From the NCBI RefSeq assembly GCF_003268775.1, contig NZ_QLSU01000008.1, forward strand, positions 274,697-338,696: a DNA stretch of 64,000 nt, in the 5' to 3' direction. A program made the position numbers and the translations under genes. Below the pieces are notes generated by a model. The model did no database searches. It was given only the letters and a program-made list of their open reading frames with translations, and was not told where the DNA came from. The number at the start of each line of letters is the position of its first letter. Position 1 is the stretch's first letter. Of the stretch, positions 43,316 through 52,656 are shown piece by piece. The stretch comes from Paraburkholderia unamae. GTDB taxonomy: Bacteria; Pseudomonadota; Gammaproteobacteria; Burkholderiales; Burkholderiaceae.

Positions 43316-44254
43316 ATGCTCGCCTACATCCTGCGCCGCGTGCTCTGGTCGGTGCCGACCGTGCTCGCGGTCGTGACCGCCTGCTTCGTGCTGCTGCACC
43401 TCACGCCCGGCGGCCCGTTCGACACCGAAAAACGCCTCTCCGTGGCGGCGCTCGCCAATCTCAACGCGCGCTACCACCTCGACGAGCCGATCTGGCAGCA
43501 GTACCTGCGCTACCTCTGGGCGCTGCTGCACGGCGACCTCGGCAGTTCGTTCCGTTATGCGGACTGGTCCGTCAACGAGCTCGTGAAAAAGGCCGCGCCC
43601 GTGAGCCTCGGCATCGGCGGCGTCGCCATTCCGCTCGCGGTGCTGCTGGGCGTCACGCTCGGGACGCTTGCCGCCGTGCGCCGCAACAGCGCGGTCGATC
43701 ACGCGGTGATGCTGCTCGGCAATCTCGGCAACGTGGTGCCCCCATTCGTGCTCGGCCCGGTTCTCGTGCTTTGTTTCGCCATCCTGCTCAAGTCCGCCAA
43801 CGGCAATGGCCTGCTCCCCGCAGGCGGCTGGGGCGACGGCGACTGGCCTCATCGCGTGCTGCCCATTGCGCTGCTCGTCATCATCAACATGGCCGCGATC
43901 GCACGCGTGATGCGCGGCAGCCTGATCGAAGTGCTCTCGGGCAACTTTATCCGCACGGCACGCGCCAAGGGCTTGCCCGGCCACGTCATCGTGCTGCGCC
44001 ATGCGCTGCGGCCCGCGCTCATGCCCGTCGTCTCGCTGCTCGGCCCGGTGTGCATCTCGTCGATCACGGCGGCGGTCGTCACGGAGTCGGTGTTCGCGCT
44101 GCCCGGCCTCGGGCAACTCGTGGTGAACGGCGCCGTCAATCGCGACTACACGCTCGTGCTCGGCCTCGTCGTGCTTACCACGGTTTGCGCCGTGCTCTTC
44201 AATCTGCTCGTCGACCTCGCCTATGCGTGGCTCGATCCGCGCATCCGCTATTGA
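43316..44254 (+). CDS. oppB: Oligopeptide ABC transporter permease, OppB-like
   Basis: 312 residues. The start MLAYILRRVLWSVPTVLAVVTACFVLLHLTPGGPFD is the standard DppB/OppB N-terminus; the EAA-type loop is RTARAKGLPGHVIVLRHALRPALMPVVSLLG. Six transmembrane helices are expected. It begins 14 bases after oppA. Confidence 0.95.
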   Translation: MLAYILRRVLWSVPTVLAVVTACFVLLHLTPGGPFDTEKRLSVAALANLNARYHLDEPIWQQYLRYLWALLHGDLGSSFRYADWSVNELVKKAAPVSLGIGGVAIPLAVLLGVTLGTLAAVRRNSAVDHAVMLLGNLGNVVPPFVLGPVLVLCFAILLKSANGNGLLPAGGWGDGDWPHRVLPIALLVIINMAAIARVMRGSLIEVLSGNFIRTARAKGLPGHVIVLRHALRPALMPVVSLLGPVCISSITAAVVTESVFALPGLGQLVVNGAVNRDYTLVLGLVVLTTVCAVLFNLLVDLAYAWLDPRIRY

Positions 44255-44270
44255 GAACGCCTCCGTCATC

Positions 44271-45155
44271 ATGAACGCCTCGTCCCTCACTCCAGCCACG
44301 GCGGCCGCTCCAAGGCGGCGCATGCCGCCCGCGCTCGAGCGCTTCATGCGCCACCGCGCGGCGCTCGCGAGCGTTGTGCTGCTCGCGCTCATCTCGCTGG
44401 CCTGCTTCGTCGGCCCGTTGCTCCTCACGAACACGCCCATCGACAACGACTGGGGCGCGATGAGCGTCGCGCCCACACTCCAGGGCGGCCACTGGTTCGG
44501 CACCGACGAACTGGGCCGCGACCTGCTGGCGCGCACGCTGGTCGGCGGCCGCGTGTCGCTCGAAGTCGGCCTGCTCGGCACGTTCGTCTCCGCGCTGGTC
44601 AGCGTGATCTACGGCGCGACTTCCGGCTTTCTGGGCGGGCGCGTCGACGCTGTGCTCATGCGCATCGTCGACATGATGTATGCCATCCCCTACATGCTGA
44701 TCGCCATTCTCATGGTCACGCTGTTCGGCCGCGCGTTCTCGCTCGTGGTGCTCACCATCAGCGCTTTTTCGTGGCTCGATATGGCGCGCGTGGTGCGCGG
44801 CCAAACGCTTTCGCTACGCTCGCGCGAGTTCGTCGACGCCGCCCGCGCCATCGGCGTGCGCCCCGCCGCCATCATCGCGCGACATATCGTGCCCAATCTC
44901 GCGGGCGTCGTCGCGATCTACGCCACCATCACCGTTCCCAACATCATTCTTACGGAGTCCGTACTGTCGTTTCTTGGTCTGGGCGTGCAGGAACCGATGA
45001 CCAGTTGGGGCGTGCTGATCCAGGACGGCGCGCAAAAGCTGGAAGCCATGCCGTGGCTGCTGCTCTGTCCCGCCGTTCTGCTGTGCACGACGCTCTACTG
45101 CGTAAACTTCGTGGGCGACGGCCTGCGCGACGCGCTCGACCCCAAGGAGCGCTGA
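44271..45155 (+). CDS. oppC: Oligopeptide ABC transporter permease, OppC-like
   Basis: 294 residues from ATG 44271; an in-frame ATG at 44223 would overlap oppB by 32 bases. The N-terminal domain is LERFMRHRAALASVVLLALISLACFVGP and the EAA loop is DAARAIGVRPAAIIARHIVPNLAGVVAIY, with GLGVQEPMTSWG near the end. It pairs with OppB to form the membrane channel. Confidence 0.94.
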   Translation: MNASSLTPATAAAPRRRMPPALERFMRHRAALASVVLLALISLACFVGPLLLTNTPIDNDWGAMSVAPTLQGGHWFGTDELGRDLLARTLVGGRVSLEVGLLGTFVSALVSVIYGATSGFLGGRVDAVLMRIVDMMYAIPYMLIAILMVTLFGRAFSLVVLTISAFSWLDMARVVRGQTLSLRSREFVDAARAIGVRPAAIIARHIVPNLAGVVAIYATITVPNIILTESVLSFLGLGVQEPMTSWGVLIQDGAQKLEAMPWLLLCPAVLLCTTLYCVNFVGDGLRDALDPKER

Positions 45156-45156
45156 C

Positions 45157-46170
45157 ATGGCCCTGCTCGAAGTTCAGGACCTGAGCGTGCGTTTCGAACG
45201 CCGCGACGAGCCGCCCGTGACCGTCGTGCACGACGTTTCCTTCTCGCTCGAAGCGGGCGGGACGCTCGGCATCGTCGGCGAGTCGGGTTCCGGCAAGAGT
45301 CAAACGGTGATGGGGCTGCTCGGCTTGCTCGCCTCGAATGGCCGTGCCACCGGCCATGCGCGCCTGCGCGGCGAGAACCTGCTCGACATGAAACCGCGCG
45401 CACTCAACCGCATTCGCGGCGACCGCATCGCCATGATCTTTCAGGACCCGATGACCTCGCTCAATCCGTTCCTTACCGTCGAACGGCAAATGACCGAGGC
45501 CCTGCAACTGCACCGCAAGGTCACGCGGCGCACGGCCCGCCAGCGCGCGATCGAGGCGCTGGAGCGCGTGCGCATTCCCGACGCCGCGCGGCGCATCGCC
45601 ATGTATCCGCATGAATTCTCGGGCGGCATGCGCCAACGCGTGCTGATCGCGGCGGCGCTGATGATGGAGCCCGACGTGCTGATCGCCGACGAACCGACCA
45701 CGGCGCTCGACGTCACGGTGCAGGCGCAGATCATGGCACTGCTGCGCGAGATGAACCGCGAGCGCGGTACCGCGATCCTGCTCATCACGCACGACATGGG
45801 CGTGGTAGCCGAGCTTTGCGACGACGTCATGGTGATGTACGCCGGCCGCGCGGTGGAAAAGGCGAGCGCGCGCGCGTTGTTCGAGCAGCCGCTGCATCCC
45901 TACACGGCGGGACTGCTGGGCGCACTGCCGCGGCTCGATGCGCCAGGCGGCGCGCCGCTGCGCACGATTCCCGGCAACCCGCCGATGCCGGGCAACCTCG
46001 GCCCCGGTTGCGCATTCGCGCCGCGCTGCGCCGCTGCGCTCGAACGGTGCCGCACGCAAATGCCGCCGCTCGAATCCGTGGCCACGCCGCCGCACACGCG
46101 CGCACGCGCATGCCACCTGCCGATTCGCCACGACGGCGCCTTGCGCGCCGCACCGGGAGTCCACGCATGA
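45157..46170 (+). CDS. oppD: Oligopeptide ABC transporter ATPase, OppD-like
   Basis: 337 residues. Walker A is GIVGESGSGKSQ, the signature FSGGMRQRV and Walker B VLIADEPTTALDV, with His in LITHDMGVVAELCDDVMVMYAG. The C-terminal oligopeptide-transporter extension has the Cys set in GCAFAPRCAAALERC. It begins one base after the oppC stop and ends in an ATGA overlap with oppF. Confidence 0.95.
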   Translation: MALLEVQDLSVRFERRDEPPVTVVHDVSFSLEAGGTLGIVGESGSGKSQTVMGLLGLLASNGRATGHARLRGENLLDMKPRALNRIRGDRIAMIFQDPMTSLNPFLTVERQMTEALQLHRKVTRRTARQRAIEALERVRIPDAARRIAMYPHEFSGGMRQRVLIAAALMMEPDVLIADEPTTALDVTVQAQIMALLREMNRERGTAILLITHDMGVVAELCDDVMVMYAGRAVEKASARALFEQPLHPYTAGLLGALPRLDAPGGAPLRTIPGNPPMPGNLGPGCAFAPRCAAALERCRTQMPPLESVATPPHTRARACHLPIRHDGALRAAPGVHA

Positions 46171-47192
46171 CGAACCCCACGATAGCGCCAGGCGCCCCGC
46201 TCCTGAGCGTGCGCGACCTCGCGGTGAACTTTCGCGTCGCACGCGGCGCGTGGCCGTGGCAAAAGGCGCTGCTGCACGCCGTAAACGGTATTTCCTTCGA
46301 TATTGGGCGTGGCGAAACGCTCGGGCTCGTGGGTGAATCGGGCTGCGGCAAGTCCACGCTTGCGCGCGCCGTGATCGGCCTCGCACCCGTCGCCTCAGGC
46401 AGCGTGAGCTGGCAGGGAGAAGAAACCGTGCTCGGCGCGCGTCGCCGCCTCGGCAACCTGCGTCGTGGCGTGCAGATGATTTTCCAGGACCCGCTTGCCT
46501 CGCTCGACCCGCGCATGTCGATCGGCGAGATCGTTGCCGAGCCATTGCGCACGCACGCGCCGCATCTGGGCCGCAAGGAGACCGCGCGCCGCGTGCTCGC
46601 CATGCTCGAACGCGTGGGATTGAACGCGCATCACCTGGAACGCCGCGCGCACGAATTCTCGGGTGGTCAGTGCCAGCGCGTGGGCATCGCGCGCGCGCTG
46701 ATCGGCGAGCCCGCGCTCGTGATCTGCGACGAACCGGTTTCCGCGCTCGACGTTTCCATTCAGGCGCAGATCGTCAACCTGCTGCGCGACCTGCAACGCG
46801 AGTTGTCGCTCTCGCTGCTTTTCGTCGCGCACGACCTGGCTGTGGTCAAAGCCATCAGCCATCGCGTGATGGTGATGTATCTGGGGCGCGTCATGGAACT
46901 CGGCGCGCGCGGGACCGTGTACGACGACCCCGCTCACCCTTACACGCGCGCGCTGCTCGACGCCGTGCCGCTACCCGACCCGGCGCGCGCCCGCGAGCGC
47001 CACGCACCGCTGCTGCGCGGGGAGATCGCCTCGCCGCTCAAGCCGCCTTCGGGTTGCGCATTCCGCACACGCTGCCCAAGTGCCTCGGCGCAGTGCGCCG
47101 CCGCCACGCCGCCGCCCGTGGCTTCCCGCTGCGGCCATTCGATTGTCGCCTGCTGGCACCCGCGCACGGCGGAAGATCCACGCGCGGCCTGA
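46167..47192 (+). CDS. oppF: Oligopeptide ABC transporter ATPase, OppF-like
   Basis: 341 residues. Walker A is GLVGESGCGKST, the signature FSGGQCQRVGIA and Walker B LVICDEPVSALDV; the C-terminal Cys-containing element is SGCAFRTRCPSASAQC. The start ATG overlaps the oppD stop; the frame is open far upstream only as an antisense-of-neighbour effect. It is the second ATPase of the importer. Confidence 0.95.
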   Translation: MTNPTIAPGAPLLSVRDLAVNFRVARGAWPWQKALLHAVNGISFDIGRGETLGLVGESGCGKSTLARAVIGLAPVASGSVSWQGEETVLGARRRLGNLRRGVQMIFQDPLASLDPRMSIGEIVAEPLRTHAPHLGRKETARRVLAMLERVGLNAHHLERRAHEFSGGQCQRVGIARALIGEPALVICDEPVSALDVSIQAQIVNLLRDLQRELSLSLLFVAHDLAVVKAISHRVMVMYLGRVMELGARGTVYDDPAHPYTRALLDAVPLPDPARARERHAPLLRGEIASPLKPPSGCAFRTRCPSASAQCAAATPPPVASRCGHSIVACWHPRTAEDPRAA

Positions 47193-47284
47193 AGTGCCCG
47201 CTTCGCCCTTGCGGGCGGGCCTCACAAACCGTTCGCATTCCTTAGTGTTTGCGGAATAACAACGACCATACTTATGGAGACGTG

Positions 47285-48907
47285 ATGAAAAGAGGACACA
47301 GGAACAGGCAATACGCCGCACGACTCGCGCTGCTCACGATCGGACTGCCGTTGAGCCTGGCGGCAGGCGCGCAAGTGCAAACACAGGCGCAAACTCAAAC
47401 GCAGCCACAATCGCAGCCACAGGCCCAGCAACCCGCGCCCAATAAAGCGAAGAAAGCCCGCCACAAAGCGCGCCGCAAAACGGCTACGCACACCACGCCG
47501 TCAACCGCGCAGGCCGATGCCGCCACGGCCCCGGTGCAGATGCACGCACAGCACCCCGACGCGCTCGTGCAGCCCAACGCCCCCGAGCGTCTCGCATCGG
47601 GCTCGCCCGACCTGAGCGTGAACCGCGCCGTGAAGGCCGACAACACGAAGCCCGCTCAATCGAGCCAGTCGCAAAGCAAAGGCTTTATCGCGGACAGCCA
47701 CCTCACGCTCAATCTGCGCAACTACGCCGACCACCTCGACGTGCAAGGCGGCCCGCACCGCCATGCGTGGGTGCAGGGCGCGATGCTCGACTACACCTCG
47801 GGCTACACGCAGGGGCCCGTGGGCCTCGGAGTCGACGCCTCGCTCTATGCGGCGCTCAAGCTCGACGGCGGCGCGGGTGCGGGCAACATGGTGCACGTGG
47901 GCAAGGACGGCGGCGGCTCGAATCAGCTCGCGTGGGCCTACCCCGGCATTTACGACGTGAAGGCGCGCATCTCCGACACAGTCGTGAAGTACGGCCTGCA
48001 AATGGTCTCCGACAACCCGTTCTTCGAGCCGCACGACAACCGCGCCCTGCCGCCCACCTTCCTCGGCGCTTCGCTCGTGAGCAACGACATCTCGAACGTC
48101 GCGCTACAGGCGGGCAGCTTCACGAAGGTGAACCCGCGCGGACACACGAACCTCGTCGATCTCTCCACCACTTACGGCGGTGTGTCGTTCAAGCGCTTCA
48201 GCTACCTGGGCGGCAGTTGGGACTACAGCAAAAGCGGCAGCCTCGCGCTCTTCGCGAACCAGGCCGACGATGTGTGGCGTCAGTACTATGGCTCGTTGCA
48301 GCAGAGCTACGGCGACCCGTCGACGATCAAGTGGACGGGCTTCTTCAACATCTACTCGACGCACAACGCCGGCAGCGCGCTGCAAGGCCCGATCAACAGC
48401 AACGCGTACAGCCTTTCGCTGTCGGCGCAGCACGGCCCGCATTCACTCTTTCTCGGCTATCAGGAGGTGCTCGGCGACCAGTTCTTCGACTACGTGAACG
48501 AGACCGCGGGCATTTATCTCGTCAACTCGATGGACGTGGACTACAACGCGCCTCACGAACAGTCGTTCCAGGTGCGCTATGGCTTCGACGGTAAATATGC
48601 GGGCCTGCCGGGCGCGAAAGCCATGCTCTGGTACGCGCTAGGCTGGGGCGCCAATGCAACAGCGGGCGCGCTCGCCAACCCCACGCCGGCGAGCCCGCTC
48701 TACAACCTCTACTGGAAAGACGGGCAGCCCGTGCACGGCTCGCATCACGAGTTCGGCCTCATTCCGTCCTATACCGTGCAGGACGGGCGTTTCAAGGACA
48801 CGAAGTTCACGTTCATCGCCATGTGGCATCACGGCTCGAAGTATTACTCAGACCCGAGCAACATGGAGTATCGCCTCGTCGTGAACATGCCGTTGAAACT
48901 GTTCTGA
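47285..48907 (+). CDS. OprD-family outer-membrane porin with long Gln-rich N-terminal extension
   Basis: 540 residues. A signal peptide (RLALLTIGLPLSLAAGAQ) is followed by a Gln/Thr/Pro repeat QVQTQAQTQTQPQSQPQAQQP, a basic run KKARHKARRK and about 80 further polar residues before the barrel starts at GFIADSHLTLNLRNYADHL. The barrel shows OprD traits (LGVDASLYAALKLDG, FEPHDNRALPPTFLGASL, QYYGSLQQSYGD) and ends NMPLKLF with the terminal Phe. It probably lets peptides or amino acids through the outer membrane, in keeping with the opp operon 92 bases upstream. GGAG lies before the ATG. The extension is much longer than usual. Confidence 0.88.
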   Translation: MKRGHRNRQYAARLALLTIGLPLSLAAGAQVQTQAQTQTQPQSQPQAQQPAPNKAKKARHKARRKTATHTTPSTAQADAATAPVQMHAQHPDALVQPNAPERLASGSPDLSVNRAVKADNTKPAQSSQSQSKGFIADSHLTLNLRNYADHLDVQGGPHRHAWVQGAMLDYTSGYTQGPVGLGVDASLYAALKLDGGAGAGNMVHVGKDGGGSNQLAWAYPGIYDVKARISDTVVKYGLQMVSDNPFFEPHDNRALPPTFLGASLVSNDISNVALQAGSFTKVNPRGHTNLVDLSTTYGGVSFKRFSYLGGSWDYSKSGSLALFANQADDVWRQYYGSLQQSYGDPSTIKWTGFFNIYSTHNAGSALQGPINSNAYSLSLSAQHGPHSLFLGYQEVLGDQFFDYVNETAGIYLVNSMDVDYNAPHEQSFQVRYGFDGKYAGLPGAKAMLWYALGWGANATAGALANPTPASPLYNLYWKDGQPVHGSHHEFGLIPSYTVQDGRFKDTKFTFIAMWHHGSKYYSDPSNMEYRLVVNMPLKLF

Positions 48908-48933
48908 TGCGGCCACCGCAAGCGGGGCACGCC

Positions 48934-49341
48934 TCACGCCTTGCTTGCGAACACCTCGCGCGCCGCGAAAAGCCCGTTGAGCGCGGCGGGAAAGCCCGCG
49001 TACACGGCCATCTGCATGATCGTCTCGACGATCTCCTCGCGCGAGAGCCCCACGTTGAGTCCCGCCGCAATGTGCACCTTGAGCTGCGGCAGCGCATGGC
49101 CCACGGCCGTGAGCGCGGCGATGGTGGCGATCTCGCGCGAGCGCAGATCGAGGCCCGGCCGCGCGTAGATGTCCCCGAACGGGAACTCCAGCAGGTAGCG
49201 CGCGAAGTCGGGCGCGATATCGGCCAGCGCGTCGATCACATGTTCGCCGGCGCTGCCGTCAATCGCCGTGAGCATGCGCTGGCCTCTTGCGAGGCGGCTT
49301 TCCTGCCGGACGTCGCCGGATTGATTCATCGTGTTGTGCAT
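48934..49341 (-). CDS. Carboxymuconolactone decarboxylase family protein
   Basis: 135 residues. The family pattern ALADIAPDFARYLLEFPFGDIYARPGLDLRSREIATIAALTAVGHALPQLKVHIAAGLNVGLSREEIVETIMQMAVYAGFPAALN is complete; it lacks the Cys pair of the AhpD peroxidase type. AAAGGAACGAGA precedes ATG 49341. Its first 83 bases overlap the end of the MerR gene, so the two are co-transcribed. It may be a lactone decarboxylase or a detoxification enzyme. Confidence 0.9.
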   Translation of the reverse strand: MHNTMNQSGDVRQESRLARGQRMLTAIDGSAGEHVIDALADIAPDFARYLLEFPFGDIYARPGLDLRSREIATIAALTAVGHALPQLKVHIAAGLNVGLSREEIVETIMQMAVYAGFPAALNGLFAAREVFASKA

Positions 49342-49702
49342 TCTCGTTCCTTTGCATGGCGTGGGAATAACCTTCGATCTTTTTGTCGAGAACGAGAAGA
49401 CACGCCTGAAGTTCGGCAACCTGCGCACGCACCGCATCGCGGTGCGCCGCCAGCAACTCGCCGCGCTCGCCTTCGGTTGCCGGACCCGCCGCGCGTAGCT
49501 GCGCATAACGCAGCATGCCCTGAATCGGCATGCCCGTCGTCTTCAGGCGGCCCAGGAAGCCGATCCAGTCGAGCACGCTGCGGTCGTAAGCGCGCTGGCC
49601 CGTGTCGTCGCGAACGGCATAGGGAATCAGCCCGATGCGCTCGTAATAGCGGATCGTGTGGGCCGAAAGGCCCGAAAGTGCGGCCAGTTCGCCAATCTTC
49701 AT
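49259..49702 (-). CDS. MerR family transcriptional regulator
   Basis: 147 residues. The N-terminus MKIGELAALSGLSAHTIRYYERIGLIP is the MerR helix-turn-helix, followed by a dimerising helix (ELLAAHRDAVRAQVAELQACLLVLDKKIEGY). No Cys metal cluster is seen, so it belongs to the NmlR/YhdM-like subgroup. GAGGAGAAGCGC precedes the ATG; the longer frame reading is discarded. Its C-terminal coding overlaps the decarboxylase-family gene by 83 bases. A stretched-spacer promoter lies just upstream. Confidence 0.92.
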   Translation of the reverse strand: MKIGELAALSGLSAHTIRYYERIGLIPYAVRDDTGQRAYDRSVLDWIGFLGRLKTTGMPIQGMLRYAQLRAAGPATEGERGELLAAHRDAVRAQVAELQACLLVLDKKIEGYSHAMQRNENAQHDESIRRRPAGKPPRKRPAHAHGD

Positions 49703-49727
49703 GCGCTTCTCCTCATCGACAGTCGAG

Positions 49728-49759
49728 ATCGTGGGACTTCGAGTGCACTCCAGGTCAAG
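49728..49759 (-). promoter_or_regulatory. MerR-type promoter/operator
   Basis: On the minus strand TTGACC (49758-49753) and CACGAT (49733-49728) are separated by 19 bases holding CTGGAGT-GC-ACTCGAAG, an imperfect inverted repeat between the elements. A long spacer with an internal dyad is characteristic of MerR-activated promoters. Confidence 0.7.
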
Positions 49760-49841
49760 CACTTTTTTTCGACTGCGCTGTCCTCACTGCCATTGTCAAT
49801 GGGACGGGGCTGCTCGCGTGAGCGGAGCGTGAGGCGAGCGG

Positions 49842-51353
49842 CTAGGCCGCCACCTTCACCGCCACCTCCGCACGCGCCAGCAACCCGCTGCAACGCGGCG
49901 AAAGATGCGCGAACACGAGCCGCTTGCCCGCCCGCTCATAGCGCGCGTGCACCGCTTCGAGCGCGGCGATGGCCGAGTGGTCGGCCACATGCAGATGCGC
50001 GCAATCGATCGTCACGGCGGCGGGGTCGCGCTGCGGATCGAACAGCGTCTGGAAATGCGCGGCGGAGGCGAAAAACAGCGTGCCGCGCGGTGCGTAAACG
50101 CGCTCGCGCTCGGCCCCGTCGTTGACATCGCGCACGTCGCAGCGGAACTCGCGCGCATGCTGCCACGCGAAATTGAGCGAGGCGATCACGATGCCGCACA
50201 GCACCGCCGTGGCGAGATCCGTGCAAACGGTGATGAGCGTGACCGCGACGATCACCACGGCGTCATTGCGCGGCACCTTGTGCAGCACGCGCAGCGATCC
50301 CCATGCGAAAGTTTGCCCCGCCACCACGAACATCACGCCCACCAGCGCCGCGAGCGGAATGCGCTCGATCAGCGGCGAAAGGAACAGGATATAGAGCAGG
50401 ATCATCACGCCGCTCGTCACGCCGGAAATCCGCGCGCGGCCACCCGAGCCGAGGTTGATCACGGTCTGGCCGATCATCGCGCAGCCGCCCATCGCGCTGA
50501 ACAGGCCCGATGCGACGTTTGCCGCGCCCAGCGCCACGCACTCGCGGTTGGGCTGGCCGCGCGTGGCCGTCACGTCGTCGGTGAGATTGAGCGTGAGGAG
50601 CGTCTCCAGCAGCCCCACCATCGCCATCAGCACCGCGTAGGGCAGCACGATCTTCAGCGTGGCGAAGTCGAACGGCACGGCGGGGAGCGCGAACGCGGGC
50701 AGGCCGCCCGCGATGTGCGCCATATCGCCGAGCGTGCGCGCGGGCAAATGCAGGAGTTGCGCGGCGAGCCCCACGCCGACGATCGCCACGAGCGCGGGCG
50801 GCGCCGCCTTGGTGAGGCGCGGCAGCACGAACACGATCGCCATGGTGAGCGCGACGAGCCCCGCCATGAGCGCGAGGGCCGATCCGTGCATCCACTGCGG
50901 CCCCTGCGGACCCGGCACCTTGAAGTGCTCGAACTGCGCGCGGGCGATGATGATCGCCAGGCCGTTCACGAAGCCGAGCATCACCGGGTGGGGCACCATG
51001 CGGATCAGCTTGCCCAGGCGCAACGCGCCGAACAGCATCATGACAATGCCGCTCAGCACCACCGTGGCGAACAGGTACTGCGGCCCGTGCTGGACCACGA
51101 GCGCGACGATCACCACGGCCATCGACCCCGCCGCGCCCGAGATCATGCCGGGCCGCCCGCCGAACAGGGCCGTGATCGTGCAGATGAAGAACGCGCCATA
51201 CAGACCCGCGAGCGGGTTCACGCCCGCGACGAGCGCGAACGCGATGCACTCGGGCACGAGCGCGAACGACGACGTGAGGCCCGCGAGCAGTTCGCCGCGC
51301 AGCAGTGAAAAACGGGAAGCAGGACGGCGCGAGCCGGAACGGTCGGTTTCCAT
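49842..51353 (-). CDS. SulP family anion transporter with STAS domain
   Basis: About 503 residues. The membrane part begins LLAGLTSSFALVPECIAFALVAGVNPLAGLYGAFF and continues through SGAAGSMAVVIVALV and MGGCAMIGQTVINLGSGGRAR; the C-terminal STAS domain includes AVTIDCAHLHVADHSAIAALEAV. Family members carry sulfate, bicarbonate or dicarboxylates. ATG 51353 (METDRSG) is chosen, since the upstream in-frame stretch is low quality, but there is no clear Shine-Dalgarno sequence. Confidence 0.92.
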   Translation of the reverse strand: METDRSGSRRPASRFSLLRGELLAGLTSSFALVPECIAFALVAGVNPLAGLYGAFFICTITALFGGRPGMISGAAGSMAVVIVALVVQHGPQYLFATVVLSGIVMMLFGALRLGKLIRMVPHPVMLGFVNGLAIIIARAQFEHFKVPGPQGPQWMHGSALALMAGLVALTMAIVFVLPRLTKAAPPALVAIVGVGLAAQLLHLPARTLGDMAHIAGGLPAFALPAVPFDFATLKIVLPYAVLMAMVGLLETLLTLNLTDDVTATRGQPNRECVALGAANVASGLFSAMGGCAMIGQTVINLGSGGRARISGVTSGVMILLYILFLSPLIERIPLAALVGVMFVVAGQTFAWGSLRVLHKVPRNDAVVIVAVTLITVCTDLATAVLCGIVIASLNFAWQHAREFRCDVRDVNDGAERERVYAPRGTLFFASAAHFQTLFDPQRDPAAVTIDCAHLHVADHSAIAALEAVHARYERAGKRLVFAHLSPRCSGLLARAEVAVKVAA

Positions 51354-51619
51354 GAAGCGGTATGGATTGCGGCAGGTTGGCTGAATGTCGCTGCCACGCC
51401 CCGCGCGTCGCGCTGGCTCGAAGGGGGGCGGGGACAAGGTCGGGGCGCGATGCGGCGGCGTCATGCCGTCGCGAAGATTCGCGAGGCAGGCAGCCTCTCG
51501 CGCGAGGCGCGTGCGTGTGGGCGCGCGCCCGGATCCAGACGGACGAAAGCGCGCATGCTAGCACGATTGGCATGAATCCGCCGTGACCCCGGCGGCGCAA
51601 TAACAGCGTGACAGCGGCT

Positions 51620-52510
51620 TCAGCGCGCCTTGAAAAGCCGCTCGCAAATGAAATCGACGAACACGCGCAGGCGCGGCGTGAGCTGCCGGTTAGAGGGCCA
51701 GAGGATCGAGAACTGGCCCCGCGCTTCGCAGGCATCGTCCAGCACGGTCCTGAGCGTGCCCGCCGCGACCGCGCCGCGAGCGAGAAAATCGGGCATGTAG
51801 CCAATGCCGAAGCCCGCCTCCACGGCCCCGCGCAAGGCCTCCATGTTGTTGCACACGAGCGCGCAGCGCAGCGCCGGCAGCGCTTGCGCGCCGCTCGCGA
51901 TGTCCCACGGTTGCAGCTTGCCCGTGGTGGCGAAACGGTAGCGCACACACGCATGCGCCTCCAGATCGGCTGGCGTGCGCGGCACGCCCGCGCGGGCGAG
52001 ATAGGCGGGCGACGCGGCGAGCACGAAGCGAAACGGCCCCAGCCGCCGCGCCATCAGGCTCGAATCGCTGAGCGGCCCGCTGCGGATCGCCGCGTCGAAG
52101 CCGCCCTCCACGAGATCGACCATGTGGTCGCTGAAGTCCAGATCGAGTTCGATTTCCGGGTAGCGTTGCGCGAACTCGGGCAGCACCGGCAGCAGGAAGC
52201 GATAGCCGATGGCGGGCAGGCTCACGCGCAGGCGGCCGCGCGGCGTTTGCGCGGCGGCCGACAGCAGCTCGCGCGTGTCGCGCAACTCTTCGAGCATGCG
52301 ATGGCAGCGCTCGTAGAAAAGCTGCCCTTCCTCGGTCAGCGTGATGCGGCGCGTGGTGCGATGAAAGAGCCGCACGCCGAGCGACTGCTCCAGCCGCGCA
52401 ATGCTCTTGCCGACCGCCGAGGCCGAGATGCCGAGCGTGCGCCCGGCCGCAACGAAGCTGAGCGCCTGCGCGACGCGCACGAAGGCGACGATGCCGTTGA
52501 GGTTGTCCAT
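51620..52510 (-). CDS. LysR family transcriptional regulator
   Basis: 296 residues. Helix-turn-helix IVAFVRVAQALSFVAAGRTLGISASAVGKSIARLEQSLGVRLFHRTTRRITLT, then an effector domain of the CrgA/AaeR subgroup (GYRFLLPVLPEFAQRYPEIELDLDFSD). ATG 52510 (MDNLNGIV) is the family-type start; the longer frame adds 48 arginine-rich residues. It is divergent from an MFS efflux gene 146 bases away and probably regulates it. Confidence 0.93.
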   Translation of the reverse strand: MDNLNGIVAFVRVAQALSFVAAGRTLGISASAVGKSIARLEQSLGVRLFHRTTRRITLTEEGQLFYERCHRMLEELRDTRELLSAAAQTPRGRLRVSLPAIGYRFLLPVLPEFAQRYPEIELDLDFSDHMVDLVEGGFDAAIRSGPLSDSSLMARRLGPFRFVLAASPAYLARAGVPRTPADLEAHACVRYRFATTGKLQPWDIASGAQALPALRCALVCNNMEALRGAVEAGFGIGYMPDFLARGAVAAGTLRTVLDDACEARGQFSILWPSNRQLTPRLRVFVDFICERLFKAR

Positions 52511-52656
52511 GTCGTGTTCGAGTGGTCTCGCGCGCAACGATTCGCGAATTGCGTTCCGCAATGCCCGGAGCGCCAGACTGTTTTTCCGCGCGCGCCTGCG
52601 CATTATCGTTGCTCGCTCCTGCCGGCGGACGTCCGGCGACTCTCCGGAGCCCACTC

